NCBI RefSeq assembly: GCF_040276085.1
Contig: NZ_JBELOK010000005.1
Location: 62,001 to 126,000, forward strand
Origin: Castellaniella sp040276085
Lineage (GTDB): Bacteria; Pseudomonadota; Gammaproteobacteria; Burkholderiales; Burkholderiaceae_B
DNA length: 64,000 nt
Direction of reading: 5' to 3'
The position numbers were made by a program, and so were the translations under genes. The notes under the pieces were generated by a model, which saw only the letters and a program-made list of their open reading frames with translations, searched no databases and was not told where the DNA came from. Positions 41,138-52,000 of the stretch are shown piece by piece. Position 1 is the stretch's first letter, and each line of letters begins with the position of its first letter.

Positions 41138-43099
41138 TTAAACATCCACTTCGGCCAGATTGCCTTTGTCTTCGAGCCAGCTGCGCCGCTGTCCCGATTC
41201 GCCCCGTGCCATCAACATCTCGAACAGCTGCATCGACGCCTTCACCCCCTCGTCGCCATGCCGCACCTGAGCCAGCCGGCGGGTGTCGGGGTTGAGCGTG
41301 GTATCCCAAAGCTGTTCGGCATTCATTTCGCCCAAGCCTTTGAAGCGGCTGATGCGCCAGCTGCCCTCGCGCAGGTTTTCACCCCGCAGTTTTTCCTGCA
41401 CCGCATCCAGCTCCTCCTGATCCAGACAATACAGCTTGCGCGCCGGCCGCTTGCCGGCCGCCGGTACATCCACGCGAAACAGGGGTGGGCGCGCAATATA
41501 CACGTGTCCGGTGTCGATCAACTGCGGGAAATGGCGCAAAAACAGTGTCAGCAAAAGCACCTGAATATGCGAGCCATCGACGTCCGCATCAGACAAAATG
41601 CAGATGCGGCCATAGCGCAGGCCCGACAGATCGATATCCTGGCCAGGCGCATGTGGATCCACCCCGATGGCCACGGAAATATCGTGGATTTCGTTATTGG
41701 CAAACAGGCGGTCACGCTCAACCTCCCAGGCATTGAGGATCTTGCCTCGCAGCGGCAAGATGGCCTGAAACTCCTTGTCGCGCCCCATCTTGGCAGAACC
41801 ACCGGCCGAATCACCTTCAACCAGAAAAACCTCGGTGCGCGATGCGTCCGAGGATTCGCAGTCAGTAAGTTTGCCCGGCAGCACCGCCACACCAGAACCC
41901 TTGCGCTTTTCCACCTTGCGGGCTGCCCGCGTACGGGCCTGCGCCTGGCCAATGGCCAGCTCGGCCAGACGTTTGCCGTGTTCGACATTGGCGTGCAACC
42001 AAAGCTCTAGCGCGTTGCGCAGATACGTGCCCACCAGGCGCACGGCATCGCGGCTGTTCAGCCGCTCTTTGATCTGGCCCTGAAATTGGGGATCAAGCAC
42101 CTTGGCCGACAAAATAAAACTGGCACGGGCAAAGACGTCCTCAGGCAACAGGCGTATGCCTTTGGGCAGGAGATTATGCAGCTCGGCAAAGGACTTGACG
42201 GCGTTGAACAAGCCTTCACGCAGGCCAGATTCGTGGGTGCCGCCTGCCGTGGTGGCAATCAGGTTGACATAGGATTCGCGGACCACCGGTCCCTCTTCTG
42301 TCCAGGCCACCACCCACTGGGCGCCCTCGCCGCGGGCAAAATGCTCATCGTCAGCCCCCGCGTACTGCTGGCCCAAAAACATGGGGATCAGCACCGGCGT
42401 ACCCGCCAGCGCCTCAGCCAGATAACCCTGCAAACCAGACTCGTAATGCCACTCGCGTTGCTGGGCATTTTTTTCGAGAGTCAGGGTAACGCGGGTACCG
42501 GGCAGCAGCACCGCTTTGCTGCGCAAGGCATGTTCAAGATCCGCCAGCGGCACCTGCGCGTGGTCGAAATACCGGGGATCAGGCCAGGCCCGCACCCGCG
42601 TGCCCGTGCGCCGCTTGCCCACACTGCCTGTTTTGCTCAACGGCTCTATCACTGCCCCATCGGCAAACACGATGCGGTACTCTCCGCCATCCCGCCAGAC
42701 CGTGACCTCAAGACGCGTCGACAAGGCATTGGTGACCGATACACCCACACCATGCAGGCCACCGGAAAACGCGTACGCGCCGCCGTCGGCCTTGTTGAAT
42801 TTGCCACCGGCGTGCAGCCGCGTGAACACCAGCTCAACCACTGGCGCATGTTCTTCGGGATGCTCGCCCACCGGTATCCCCCGGCCATCGTCCTCCACCG
42901 AGAGGCTGCCATCGGCATGCAAACTGACCGCGATGTGCTGGCCGAAACCAGCCAGGGCTTCATCTGCTGCGTTATCAATTATCTCCTGGATGATGTGCAA
43001 GGGGTTGTCGGTTCGGGTGTACATGCCGGGGCGCTGACGCACCGGCTCCAGACCCTTCAAGACTCGAATCGAAGATTCGTCATAGCGTGCTGTGCTCAA
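41138..43099 (-). CDS. parE: DNA topoisomerase IV subunit B
   Basis: The ATPase subunit of topoisomerase IV, 653 aa. The GHKL ATP site is EIIDNAADEALAGF (about 39-52), with DDGRGIPVGEH and GGLHGVGVSVTNALS. The TOPRIM part shows LVEGDSAGGSAKMGRDKEFQ, LPLRGKILN and DADVDGSHIQVLLLT. The C-terminal end carries RFKGLGEMNAEQLW. The length fits ParE and is shorter than GyrB. It starts 156 bases from the divergent trxA gene and precedes parC. Confidence 0.97.
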   Translation of the reverse strand: MSTARYDESSIRVLKGLEPVRQRPGMYTRTDNPLHIIQEIIDNAADEALAGFGQHIAVSLHADGSLSVEDDGRGIPVGEHPEEHAPVVELVFTRLHAGGKFNKADGGAYAFSGGLHGVGVSVTNALSTRLEVTVWRDGGEYRIVFADGAVIEPLSKTGSVGKRRTGTRVRAWPDPRYFDHAQVPLADLEHALRSKAVLLPGTRVTLTLEKNAQQREWHYESGLQGYLAEALAGTPVLIPMFLGQQYAGADDEHFARGEGAQWVVAWTEEGPVVRESYVNLIATTAGGTHESGLREGLFNAVKSFAELHNLLPKGIRLLPEDVFARASFILSAKVLDPQFQGQIKERLNSRDAVRLVGTYLRNALELWLHANVEHGKRLAELAIGQAQARTRAARKVEKRKGSGVAVLPGKLTDCESSDASRTEVFLVEGDSAGGSAKMGRDKEFQAILPLRGKILNAWEVERDRLFANNEIHDISVAIGVDPHAPGQDIDLSGLRYGRICILSDADVDGSHIQVLLLTLFLRHFPQLIDTGHVYIARPPLFRVDVPAAGKRPARKLYCLDQEELDAVQEKLRGENLREGSWRISRFKGLGEMNAEQLWDTTLNPDTRRLAQVRHGDEGVKASMQLFEMLMARGESGQRRSWLEDKGNLAEVDV

Positions 43100-43255
43100 T
43101 GTACTGTCCGTGATTAGGCATCAAAAAGGTCACCATTTTACGAAGATAATGGTATGCTTAGTGATATCGGGCTTGTCGCGCCCTTATTCAAGCGCCGGCA
43201 CAACGTCCTGCCCGGCTTATTCCCTTATCCAGCAACTGCGACCCTACCGCACACC

Positions 43256-43582
43256 ATGAGCGACTCCATCCAGCACGTAAGCGATGCGTCATTCCAGGCT
43301 GACGTGCTCCAATCCGAACTTCCCGTCCTGGTCGATTACTGGGCAGAATGGTGCGGCCCCTGCAAAATGGTGGCCCCCCTGCTCGACGAAGCCGCAGCCC
43401 AATACCAGGGCCGGCTAAAGATCGCCAAGCTTAACGTCGACGAAAACCCCAACAGCGCAGCCCAATACGGCATCCGTGGCATTCCCACACTGATGCTCTT
43501 CAAAGACGGCAAGGTTGCCACCACCAAGGTGGGCGCGCTGTCACGTACACAGTTGCAGGCTTTTCTCGACGAAGCCCTCTAA
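43256..43582 (+). CDS. trxA: Thioredoxin 1
   Basis: A 108-aa thioredoxin with the canonical active site WCGPC (32-36), the buried Asp26-region (LVDYWAEW) and the cis-Pro in GIRGIPTLMLFKDG (about 71-84). It reduces disulfides in many cytosolic proteins. Met at 43256 gives the normal length; the longer frame adds 34 residues without homology. It is transcribed towards rho, 96 bases downstream, the usual trxA-rho order. Confidence 0.97.
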   Translation: MSDSIQHVSDASFQADVLQSELPVLVDYWAEWCGPCKMVAPLLDEAAAQYQGRLKIAKLNVDENPNSAAQYGIRGIPTLMLFKDGKVATTKVGALSRTQLQAFLDEAL

Positions 43583-43621
43583 CTCCTTTTCACCCCGACC
43601 CATCCCGCACGCCAGTGCCTG

Positions 43622-43641
43622 CGAGCCCATTTCCGGGCTCG
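43622..43641 (+). repeat. Hairpin between trxA and rho
   Basis: CGAGCCC (43622-43628) and GGGCTCG (43635-43641) around ATTTCC. There is no T-run, so it is not a clear terminator. It lies in the rho leader, where rho expression is commonly autoregulated. Confidence 0.45.
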
Positions 43642-43678
43642 TAACGGGTCCAACGACTCTACCTTTCTCTTCTTCCCC

Positions 43679-44935
43679 ATGCATCTGAACGAACTCAAAG
43701 CGCTGCACGTTTCGCAGTTGCTCGACATGGCCGCCGGTCTCGAGATCGACAACGCCAGCCGACTGCGCAAACAAGAACTGATGTTCGCCATCATGAAACG
43801 GCGCGCCAAACAAGGCGAGCAAATCTTTGGTGATGGCGTGCTCGAAGTGCTACCCGACGGGTTCGGCTTCCTGCGCTCACCCGACACCTCGTATCTGGCC
43901 AGCACTGACGACATCTATATCTCGCCGTCTCAGATCCGCCGATTCAACCTGCATACGGGCGACTCCATCGAAGGCGAAGTCCGCACACCCAAAGACGGCG
44001 AGCGCTACTTTGCCCTGGTCAAGGTGGACAAGGTCAATGGCATGCAACCCGAGGCCATCAAGCACCGGATCATGTTCGAGAACCTGACGCCGCTGCACCC
44101 CGATGAGCCCATGGTGCTCGAGCGCGACATCAAGAGCAAAGAAAACATCACCGGGCGCATCATGGATATCTTTGCCCCGATCGGCAAAGGTCAGCGCGCC
44201 CTGATCGTTGCCAGCCCAAAATCCGGCAAAACGGTGTTGATGCAGCATATCGCCCACGCCATCACCAACAACTATCCGGAAGCGGTGATGATCGTGATGC
44301 TGGTCGACGAGCGTCCCGAAGAAGTCACCGAGATGCAACGCACCGTGCGCGGTGAAGTTGTGGCCTCCACCTTCGACGAGCCCGCCACCCGGCACGTACA
44401 AGTGGCCGAGATGGTGATCGAGAAAGCCAAACGACTCGTCGAACTCAAAAAAGATGTGGTCATTTTGCTGGATTCGATTACGCGCCTGGCCCGCGCCTAC
44501 AACACAGTTGTCCCTGCCTCAGGCAAGGTGCTTACCGGTGGTGTCGATGCCAACGCATTGCAGCGGCCCAAGCGCTTCTTTGGCGCGGCCCGCAATCTCG
44601 AAGAAGGCGGCTCCCTTACCATCATCGGCACTGCCCTGATTGAAACCGGCAGCCGCATGGACGAAGTGATTTACGAAGAATTCAAGGGCACCGGTAACTC
44701 CGAAGTGCACCTCGAACGCCGATTGGCCGAGAAGCGTATTTATCCGGCCATCAACCTGAACAAATCCGGCACACGTCGCGAAGAGCTCCTGATCAAGCCC
44801 GAACTTTTACAAAAGGTTTGGGTGCTGCGCAAATTTATCCACGACATGGATGAAGTGGACGCCATGGAATTCATCCTGGACAAAATCCGGGCCACCAAAA
44901 ACAACGCCGAATTTTTTGACATGATGAAGAAATAA
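43679..44935 (+). CDS. rho: Transcription termination factor Rho
   Basis: Hexameric RNA helicase ending factor-dependent transcription. The 418-aa length is standard. N-terminal helical domain MHLNELKALHVSQLLDMAA, RNA-binding OSB fold with DGFGFLRS (about 61-68), Walker A VASPKSGKT near residue 180, Q-loop and R-loop regions LTGGVDANALQRPKR, and the end FFDMMKK. Follows trxA. Confidence 0.98.
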   Translation: MHLNELKALHVSQLLDMAAGLEIDNASRLRKQELMFAIMKRRAKQGEQIFGDGVLEVLPDGFGFLRSPDTSYLASTDDIYISPSQIRRFNLHTGDSIEGEVRTPKDGERYFALVKVDKVNGMQPEAIKHRIMFENLTPLHPDEPMVLERDIKSKENITGRIMDIFAPIGKGQRALIVASPKSGKTVLMQHIAHAITNNYPEAVMIVMLVDERPEEVTEMQRTVRGEVVASTFDEPATRHVQVAEMVIEKAKRLVELKKDVVILLDSITRLARAYNTVVPASGKVLTGGVDANALQRPKRFFGAARNLEEGGSLTIIGTALIETGSRMDEVIYEEFKGTGNSEVHLERRLAEKRIYPAINLNKSGTRREELLIKPELLQKVWVLRKFIHDMDEVDAMEFILDKIRATKNNAEFFDMMKK

Positions 44936-44948
44936 GCGAGCATCTTTC

Positions 44949-46289
44949 ATGAGTCTTCCTTCCGTCGAACAGTTTCTTTTACAACTACAGGCACGCGATC
45001 CTCACCAGCCCGAATTCATGCAGGCTGTCAAAGAGGTCATGCACAGTTTGTGGCCGTTCATCGAAAAAAATCCACGCTATGCCAGCCAGGCCTTGCTTGA
45101 ACGCATCGTCGAACCCGAACGCGCCATTCAGTTCCGGATCTGCTGGATGGACGACACTGGTCACATCCGCGTCAATCGTGGCTTTCGTATTCAGCACAGC
45201 TCTGCCATCGGCCCCTACAAGGGCGGGATGCGGTTCCACCCTTCGGTCAACCTCTCCATCCTCAAGTTCCTGGCATTCGAGCAAACCTTTAAAAATGCCC
45301 TCACCACCCTGCCCATGGGCAGCGGGAAAGGCGGATCCGACTTTGACCCCAAAGGCAAGTCCGACGCCGAAGTGATGCGTTTTTGTCAGGCGCTGATGAT
45401 CGAGCTCTATCGTCACCTGGGCCCCGATACCGATGTGCCGGCAGGCGACATTGGCGTAGGCGGCCGCGAAGTCGGCTTCATGGCCGGCATGATGAAAAAG
45501 CTCTCCAACCAAACCGGCAGTGTCTTTACCGGCAAGGGCCTGTCCTTTGGCGGCAGCCTGATTCGCCCCGAAGCCACCGGCTACGGTGTGGTGTACTTCG
45601 CTGAAGAAATGCTCAAGCACGTAGGCCAGTCGCTCGAAGGCTACACCGTGGCGGTGTCGGGCTCTGGCAACGTCGCGCAATACGCTATCGAAAAATGCAT
45701 GCAGCTGGGTGCCCGCGTCATCACGGTGTCCGACTCCCACGGCTGCGTGGTGGATCCAGCTGGTTTTACCCCCGAGAAGCTCGCCGCATTGATTCAGCTC
45801 AAAAACGAGCAACGCGGCTGCATCGAAGAATACGCCAAGCAATTTGGCCTTACCTACCAGGATGGCAAACGCCCCTGGCACGTGCCGGTAGACGTTGCCT
45901 TGCCCTGCGCCACACAAAACGAGCTAGAGATCGATGACGCCCGCACCCTGATCGCCAATGGCGTGAAATGCGTGGCCGAAGGCGCCAATATGCCCTCATC
46001 CATCGAAGCAGCAGAAGCCTTCATCGCGGCAGACGTGCTGTACGCGCCAGGCAAAGCCAGCAACGCAGGTGGGGTAGCCGTATCCGGCCTCGAAATGAGC
46101 CAAAACGCACAACGGCTGCACTGGACCCGCGAGCAAGTGGACACCAAGCTGCACGACATCATGCGCGACATCCATCGCAACTGCGTGCACTATGGCACCG
46201 ACAACGGTACAACCAATTACCTCAATGGCGCCAACATCGCCGGCTTTGTCAAAGTGGCTGACGCCATGCTCTGCCAAGGGGTGTACTGA
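44949..46289 (+). CDS. gdhA: Glutamate dehydrogenase
   Basis: Interconverts glutamate and 2-oxoglutarate plus ammonium. The 446-aa hexameric type: substrate site GGMRFHPSVNLSILKFLAFE (about 90-109), catalytic Lys in LPMGSGKGGSDFDPKG, nucleotide site VAVSGSGNVAQYAIEK (about 234-249). The length and GSGNVAQ suit the NADP-dependent GdhA branch. It starts 13 bases after rho; it may be partly co-transcribed with it. A strong terminator follows at 46321. Confidence 0.96.
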   Translation: MSLPSVEQFLLQLQARDPHQPEFMQAVKEVMHSLWPFIEKNPRYASQALLERIVEPERAIQFRICWMDDTGHIRVNRGFRIQHSSAIGPYKGGMRFHPSVNLSILKFLAFEQTFKNALTTLPMGSGKGGSDFDPKGKSDAEVMRFCQALMIELYRHLGPDTDVPAGDIGVGGREVGFMAGMMKKLSNQTGSVFTGKGLSFGGSLIRPEATGYGVVYFAEEMLKHVGQSLEGYTVAVSGSGNVAQYAIEKCMQLGARVITVSDSHGCVVDPAGFTPEKLAALIQLKNEQRGCIEEYAKQFGLTYQDGKRPWHVPVDVALPCATQNELEIDDARTLIANGVKCVAEGANMPSSIEAAEAFIAADVLYAPGKASNAGGVAVSGLEMSQNAQRLHWTREQVDTKLHDIMRDIHRNCVHYGTDNGTTNYLNGANIAGFVKVADAMLCQGVY

Positions 46290-46320
46290 TGTATTTGCCA
46301 CAGATGTCACTGCATCCGTG

Positions 46321-46346
46321 AAAAAAGCTCCCTCGGGAGCTTTTTT
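46321..46346. terminator. Bidirectional terminator between gdhA and arginase gene
   Basis: AAAAAAGCTCCC (46321-46332) and GGGAGCTTTTTT (46335-46346) form a 12-base stem with a two-base TC apex, flanked by A- and T-runs, so it can serve gdhA (plus) and the convergent arginase gene (minus). Confidence 0.92.
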
Positions 46347-46392
46347 TTATGGCACAGCCTTTTGATCTGGCTACCGGTGTTGCCCCAGACCA

Positions 46393-47316
46393 TCAGCGAG
46401 CCCCACGCACCAGCGTGCTTTTGCCAAACAGACTTTCAACCATTTGCACCGCCACTTTGGCGGTGCTGTTGCGCACATCCAGGGCCGGATTAAGCTCGAC
46501 AATATCCAGCGAGCCCACCCGCCCGGTATCGGCCAGCATTTCCATGCACAGCTGAGCCTCGCGCCAGGTGGGCCCACCCTGCACCGTGGTGCCAACCCCC
46601 GGCGCATCGCGAGGATCCAGAAAATCCACATCAAAACTGACATGGATATGTGCGTCGTCTGGCAAATCGGCCAAGGCCGCCTGCATCACCGCCCGCATAC
46701 CCAGTTCGTCGATGGTGCGCATGTCGTAGACATCGAGCTTTTGTTCATGCACAAACAACCGCTCTTGATGATCCACGCTGCGGATACCGATCATGCGCAA
46801 GTCTGCCACACCCAACGCAGCGCCGCTGCCCCCCAGATCAACGAGGGCATCGGGGCCAAAACCGCATAGACAAGCTACCGGCATGCCATGCACGTTACCG
46901 CTGGGCGTCAGTGTTGCCGTATTGAAATCGGTATGGGCATCCAGCCAGAACACGCGCAACGGACGCCCTTGTTGACGGCAATACCGCGCAACCGCCCCAA
47001 CAGACCCCACCCCCAGGCTGTGGTCACCGCCCAACATCAGGGGCAGCCGCTGGGCGCGCAATTGGATCGACACTGCATCAAACAGGGTTTGGTTCCATTG
47101 AACAACCTCAGGCAGATGACGATAACCTTGCACGGGGGCCTGCCAGGGATTAACCGGGCCGGCCAGGTTACCGGTATCCAGCACGTCCAGCCCCTGGCGA
47201 GACAATGCCCGGGCAAGGCCCGCCACGCGCAGGGCCTCCGGCCCCATCGAGGCGCCCCGCACCCCGGCCCCCACATCCGTGGGGACACCAATCAGGGCAA
47301 CTGTTTTTTTGGTCAT
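46393..47316 (-). CDS. rocF: Arginase
   Basis: Manganese enzyme splitting arginine to ornithine and urea. The 307-aa protein has the three ureohydrolase motifs: GGDHSLGVGS (96-105), DAHTDFN (126-132), and SFDVDFLDP (near 228). Met at 47316 is used; a longer frame adds 19 unrelated residues. It lies 63 bases after the ornithine cyclodeaminase gene, giving an arginine-ornithine-proline pathway, next to a divergent Lrp regulator. Confidence 0.95.
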   Translation of the reverse strand: MTKKTVALIGVPTDVGAGVRGASMGPEALRVAGLARALSRQGLDVLDTGNLAGPVNPWQAPVQGYRHLPEVVQWNQTLFDAVSIQLRAQRLPLMLGGDHSLGVGSVGAVARYCRQQGRPLRVFWLDAHTDFNTATLTPSGNVHGMPVACLCGFGPDALVDLGGSGAALGVADLRMIGIRSVDHQERLFVHEQKLDVYDMRTIDELGMRAVMQAALADLPDDAHIHVSFDVDFLDPRDAPGVGTTVQGGPTWREAQLCMEMLADTGRVGSLDIVELNPALDVRNSTAKVAVQMVESLFGKSTLVRGAR

Positions 47317-47379
47317 GGCCTGTCCTTTTGTGCTTGCTGCCACGCGACGCACTGCGACATAAAACACCTGCAACGCAGT

Positions 47380-48465
47380 TTAAACATACTGCGTGTCCTG
47401 GCGCGAGCGCGTGGTTTTCTGTCCAACGCCCGTGGCACCATCCGCCGCACCCAGGCGCCGCATCGCACCAAACAGATTTTTAGGATTACCCTCGGGGACA
47501 AGCTCCAGTGCCTGGCCAATGTGCAGCGCACGTGATTGATCCCAAAGAAAACGCAGGGCAGAAAAATCCTCAAGTGCAAACCCTACTGAATCAAACACGG
47601 TGATTTCGTCGTTGGCCTGGCGGCCTGGCCGATGGCCAGCCAGGACTTCCCAGAGGGGAACCACGCCATAATCAGCAGGCATCTGCTGGATTTCACCCTC
47701 GATACGGGACTGCGGTTCAAACTCGATAAAGGTGCTGGCCCCCTGGAGAATATCGGGGTGAAGCTCTGTCTTACCCGGACAATCGCCGCCCACGGCATTC
47801 AGGTGCACGCCCGGACGTACCATCCCGGGGGTCAGAATCAGGGCATTGGTCTTATCCGCCGTAACCGTGGTGATGATGTCGGCTCTGGCCGTGGCCTGGG
47901 CCACACTGGTGGCCAGATGCACGTCCAGGCCCGGACAAACCGATAGGTTCTTGATCAGCTTCTGGCTGGCGCGCGGGTCTATGTCGTAGACAAATAACGT
48001 GTCGATACCCAGCATATGGTGAAACGCCAGCGCCTGAAACTCGCTTTGCGCGCCGTTGCCGATCAGGGCCATGGTGTGCGCCCCCGGGCGCGCCAATACG
48101 CGCGCCGCCACCACCGAGGTGGCGGCAGTACGCAAAGCCGTGGTTAAGGTCAGTTCGCTCAGCAGCAACGGCATGCCCGTGCTGACGTCCGCCAAGGCGC
48201 CAAAAGCCATCACGGTGGGCAAGCCCTGGCGCGGGTTGGCGGGGTGTCCGTTGACGAACTTAAATGAATAGCGTTCAGTGTCTGTGGTGGGCATGAGTTC
48301 GATCACGCCAACCGCCGAATGGCTGGACAGCCGTGGCGTTTTTTCGAACGACTCCCAACGTAGAAAATCATCCTGAACATATTGGGCCAAGACCGCCAGG
48401 GCCTTGGCAATCCCCATGCGGTTGACCAGCATGGCGACATCGGTGGTGGTCAGCATCCATGTCAT
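47380..48465 (-). CDS. Ornithine cyclodeaminase
   Basis: NAD-dependent enzyme of the ornithine cyclodeaminase/mu-crystallin family, converting ornithine to proline and ammonium. The 361-aa protein has LKFVNGHPANPRQGLPTV-type binding (near 70-87), the NAD motif MALIGNGAQSEFQALAFH (about 132-149), VYDIDPRAS, and AVGGDCPGKTELHPDIL near 220-236. Its gene precedes the arginase gene and is divergent from the Lrp gene. The C-terminal 30 residues after FGAMRRLG are Gly/Gln/Arg-rich and may be disordered. Confidence 0.93.
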   Translation of the reverse strand: MTWMLTTTDVAMLVNRMGIAKALAVLAQYVQDDFLRWESFEKTPRLSSHSAVGVIELMPTTDTERYSFKFVNGHPANPRQGLPTVMAFGALADVSTGMPLLLSELTLTTALRTAATSVVAARVLARPGAHTMALIGNGAQSEFQALAFHHMLGIDTLFVYDIDPRASQKLIKNLSVCPGLDVHLATSVAQATARADIITTVTADKTNALILTPGMVRPGVHLNAVGGDCPGKTELHPDILQGASTFIEFEPQSRIEGEIQQMPADYGVVPLWEVLAGHRPGRQANDEITVFDSVGFALEDFSALRFLWDQSRALHIGQALELVPEGNPKNLFGAMRRLGAADGATGVGQKTTRSRQDTQYV

Positions 48466-48620
48466 GGTGTGTCTCCTGATGAACTATAACGATCCCGTCT
48501 AGACTGTCTTTATTATTCTCAATCGTCTGATCAATTCATAGTGTCAAAAATTAACAATAATGGCTAATATTTTGTACAATTTACACATCCAGATTAGCGA
48601 AACGTCAGGATACCGTCCAT

Positions 48621-49046
48621 ATGGATTCTCTCGACCACGAAATTCTTGCCTACCTGCGCGCCGATGCCCGCATCTCTGCAGCCACTCTGGCTAAAAAACT
48701 CAAGGTATCGCGCGGCACGATCTGCAACCGCATCAAACGCATGGAACGCAACCGCCAGATCCTGGGCTACACCGTCAGGGTGCAGGCCGAACCCCAGGGG
48801 CAGGAAGTCACCGCCTGGATGAGCATCGCCATCGAGGGCCACGAAACCTCCCGCATCGTGCATGCGCTATCGGGCGAACCCGCCGTATGGGCATTGCATG
48901 ACACCAATGGCCGCTGGGATATGCTGGCCGAGTTACGCGTCAGTAATTTTGCCCATTTGTCGGATGCGCTGGAGCGCATCCGCCTGATCAAGGGGATTTC
49001 GGCGACGGAGACGAGCCTGCATCTGAAGACTGTGCAGTTGCGTTGA
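48621..49046 (+). CDS. Lrp/AsnC family regulator of arginine catabolism
   Basis: A 141-aa Lrp-type regulator. The winged helix is LDHEILAYLRADARISAATL then AKKLKVSRGTICNRIKRME (about residues 3-42) and the C-terminal RAM domain includes TAWMSIAIEGHETSRI and DTNGRWDMLAEL. It is divergent from the ocd-arginase pair across 155 bases, the usual layout for a regulator of that pathway. That gap holds AT-rich sequence and the small palindrome TTGTACAA (48572-48579), a weak candidate site. Its 3' end overlaps the convergent yhdP gene by 59 bases. Confidence 0.9.
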   Translation: MDSLDHEILAYLRADARISAATLAKKLKVSRGTICNRIKRMERNRQILGYTVRVQAEPQGQEVTAWMSIAIEGHETSRIVHALSGEPAVWALHDTNGRWDMLAELRVSNFAHLSDALERIRLIKGISATETSLHLKTVQLR

Positions 49047-52000
49047 CAGGCATTTCTTTAATAACAAGATCATCCCAGGTACCGGTGACGTGATAGCGCA
49101 CGGTCATGGCCTTGGCCAATGGCGTCTTGAGCAACCATTGGGTAATAAAGGCCCCCAGCCCCACCAAGGGGTTGATGGCAATCCCCGCCGCCAGGGCAGC
49201 ACCACTGACATCCAGGTTGGGCACCATAACGGCCTGAAGATCAAGCGACTCGTTGATGATGTTGGTATGGCCATCCAGCAGGGCAGTACCGGCCGGCCCG
49301 ATCACCTTGTAATCCTGTATCCGGGCCACCCCGCCATCCAGGCGCAGTGTGCCGCGCAGACTGTCAAACGGGAAGCCGTCCTTGGGCAAGCCGGTAAGCC
49401 CCTGATCCAGACGGTTCAGGCGCATGATCGATTGCAGGGATAAAAGCTCCAGCAACTTGGCCGATTTGGAGCCTACGCTGAGCAAACGGCCCTTATCGAG
49501 GGATACCTGGACAACCCCTTGCAGGTCGGCCTTGTCTTTGCGCCAGGGGAGGTTGCGCCAGAAGAACTGGCCGTCCAGGGTTCCCTGTCCGCCTGCCAGC
49601 AAGCCAGGCCAGCCGGCGGCATCAAGCCAGGCACCCAAATCCTGCGTTTTCACCAAAGCCTTCAGGTGCAGACCGTGATCGGCACCACGCAAGCGCCACA
49701 TGCCGGTACCCTTGAGTTGCGCGTTTTCATTGCCAATTTGCAAGCGCTTCAGGCGCCAGGCCTTGCCTGCCTCTTCGCGCACGCCATCCAGCCGCAGCGC
49801 GCCAAGGCTGCGGCCATACAGCAAGAACTCATCAGCCTGCAGAACCAGCCCTGGAATTTCGAAGTCGTTGTCCAACGGCTGGTCTTCAGTGTCCTGCACA
49901 TCCGGTAGCAACGAGCTCTTGTCACGGGCATCGTCGCCCAGGCTCAGGCGCGCAAATCGGGCGGACACGGCACCCTGTACGCGGCCATCGAGTTCACGCC
50001 ATTTGACTGTCCCTGCTGTTTGCTTGGAGCGCAGGTTCATCGACCACTGATCTTCAGGCGTGCGCGTGACACGCAGGACAGCCTGATCCAGGCGCGTGGA
50101 GAAAAGCCGCAGCTGCTCGGCCTGAACAGCCAGAAGGGAGAGATCAGGCCATAAGGGCCTGGGCCCGGCTTTTGCAGCTGAACGGCCACGGCGAGGAATA
50201 GAAAACTCGTCGACGATGCGGTTCCAGAGGTCGAGATCCAGCAGAGGATGTTTGAAGGCAATGCGCATGCCCGGCATCTGGTCATCTGCGGCTTCTCCCA
50301 CACCCACCAGCACCTGCTGAAAATACGGACCCTGGCGTTGATTGCGCCGGTGCCGCATCTGTACCCGTACCGCATCGCCCAGGCGCACCTCGAGCATATC
50401 GTCGTGAGGGTCCGCATCCGTCCAGCGCACATGCAGGCTACGGGGCTGTGAGGCAGGTTTGGCCAGCGGCGCCGGAAAATCAAGCGCCAGGCCCTGAGTG
50501 TCGGAATCCAGCTGCAGGGTATAGTCGCTTTTCTCACGGCGCAATTGCGCGCGATACGCCAGCTTGCCCGAAAGCCGCTGCATACCGGGCACACCGACAA
50601 ATTTCGCCAGGGCGCCGGCGGTTACATGCCCCTGGAAATGCAAGCCATCCTGGGCTTCGTGACCGCCTTGCAAGGTACCTTGTACTGTCAGGGCGCCCCC
50701 TAGCAGCCGGCCTTTCAGCGGCTGGGCCAGTTGCACACCGTGCTCGTTGAAGTGGATCTGGCCTGACAGATGCTCGAATACCGGCGCCTGTGGCAAAAAC
50801 TGCAAGCTGGCCTGATCGACATCGATACGCCCCTGCACCCGACTGTCATCGACATGCAGCAGCGGTATTTTCAGGGACAAGGGCATTTTCCACTGGCCAG
50901 TGGCGGTGGCCTCGTCAAAGACTTCATCCAGCATCCTGGACAACGGCGAATGCTGAATCAGATCCATATAGACGTCACCATCGGCCTCGGTGTGTCCCGA
51001 AACAGTCAGCGTGGCATCGTTTTCGAGATCCGGAATCCGGGCCCGCAGGCCGCTCAGATGGATGGTTTTGTCTGGCTCCGGCTGCATCGTGGCCGTACTT
51101 GCCTGGAGCTGCAGATCCATGCGCCGAAGATCCACGGCGCCCTCTGCCAGATGCAACAAAGGCCAGGCACGATCTTTGGGCGCGTCCGGCACAAACTCGA
51201 TCTGGGCACCCTGAAAATTGCCCGCTACCTGGAAATCCCCTGCATCGGGTTGGTCGCCAAACGGAAACCGGGAGAGATCGCCTTTCAGCAACCAGTGCCC
51301 TTGCTTGAGCACGCCAGCCTGCAAGCCCCGAGCCAGCCAGGTGCGGGCATCTTCATTGACTTCACGCGGCAAATAGCGGTGAATCGCATTGAGCCTGGCC
51401 TGCTGGATGGTGCCCTTGAAATCTGCCAGGCCGGCCAATCCTCGCTGCGCCCAGTTGCCCGCCGCCTGCATGGTGATATCGTTGTTTTGCCAGTTGAACT
51501 GGTCAATCTGAACCGACCAGGCAGTGTCGTGACGCACCGAACCGCGGGCGGCCAATACGCCCAGGGCAAGCGGCGCATCGAACCAGTCGGGTTGAACCAG
51601 ATAGGTGCCCTGCGAACGGACATCAAAGGCCAGGCCTGCCGGCCCAGCGTTTTGCCCACGCGAGAGCGCCTGCCACTGGCCAAGGCGGCCTTGCAACCAG
51701 GCCTGGGCCTGGGGTACGTTGAAGGTATCCCGAGCACCTGCTTGCCACCGGAATCCTTGCACACCCAGCAGGGCCGTCAGGCGCGGGCCATCCGGGGCAG
51801 ATTGCACCCAGATTTGCGCATCCATCTGCCCCTGCTGCATGGCTGACGGGATTTCAAGCCACTGGCGCCAACGATCCACCGAGACATCGGATAATTGCAA
51901 CCACGACCGCCATGTTGACCCTGCGTATCCCTTGGACAGGGCCTGTGCGTCGGCCAGCTGGGCGCGAATGGCCAACTGGCCTTCACCGACTTCAGGGGCT

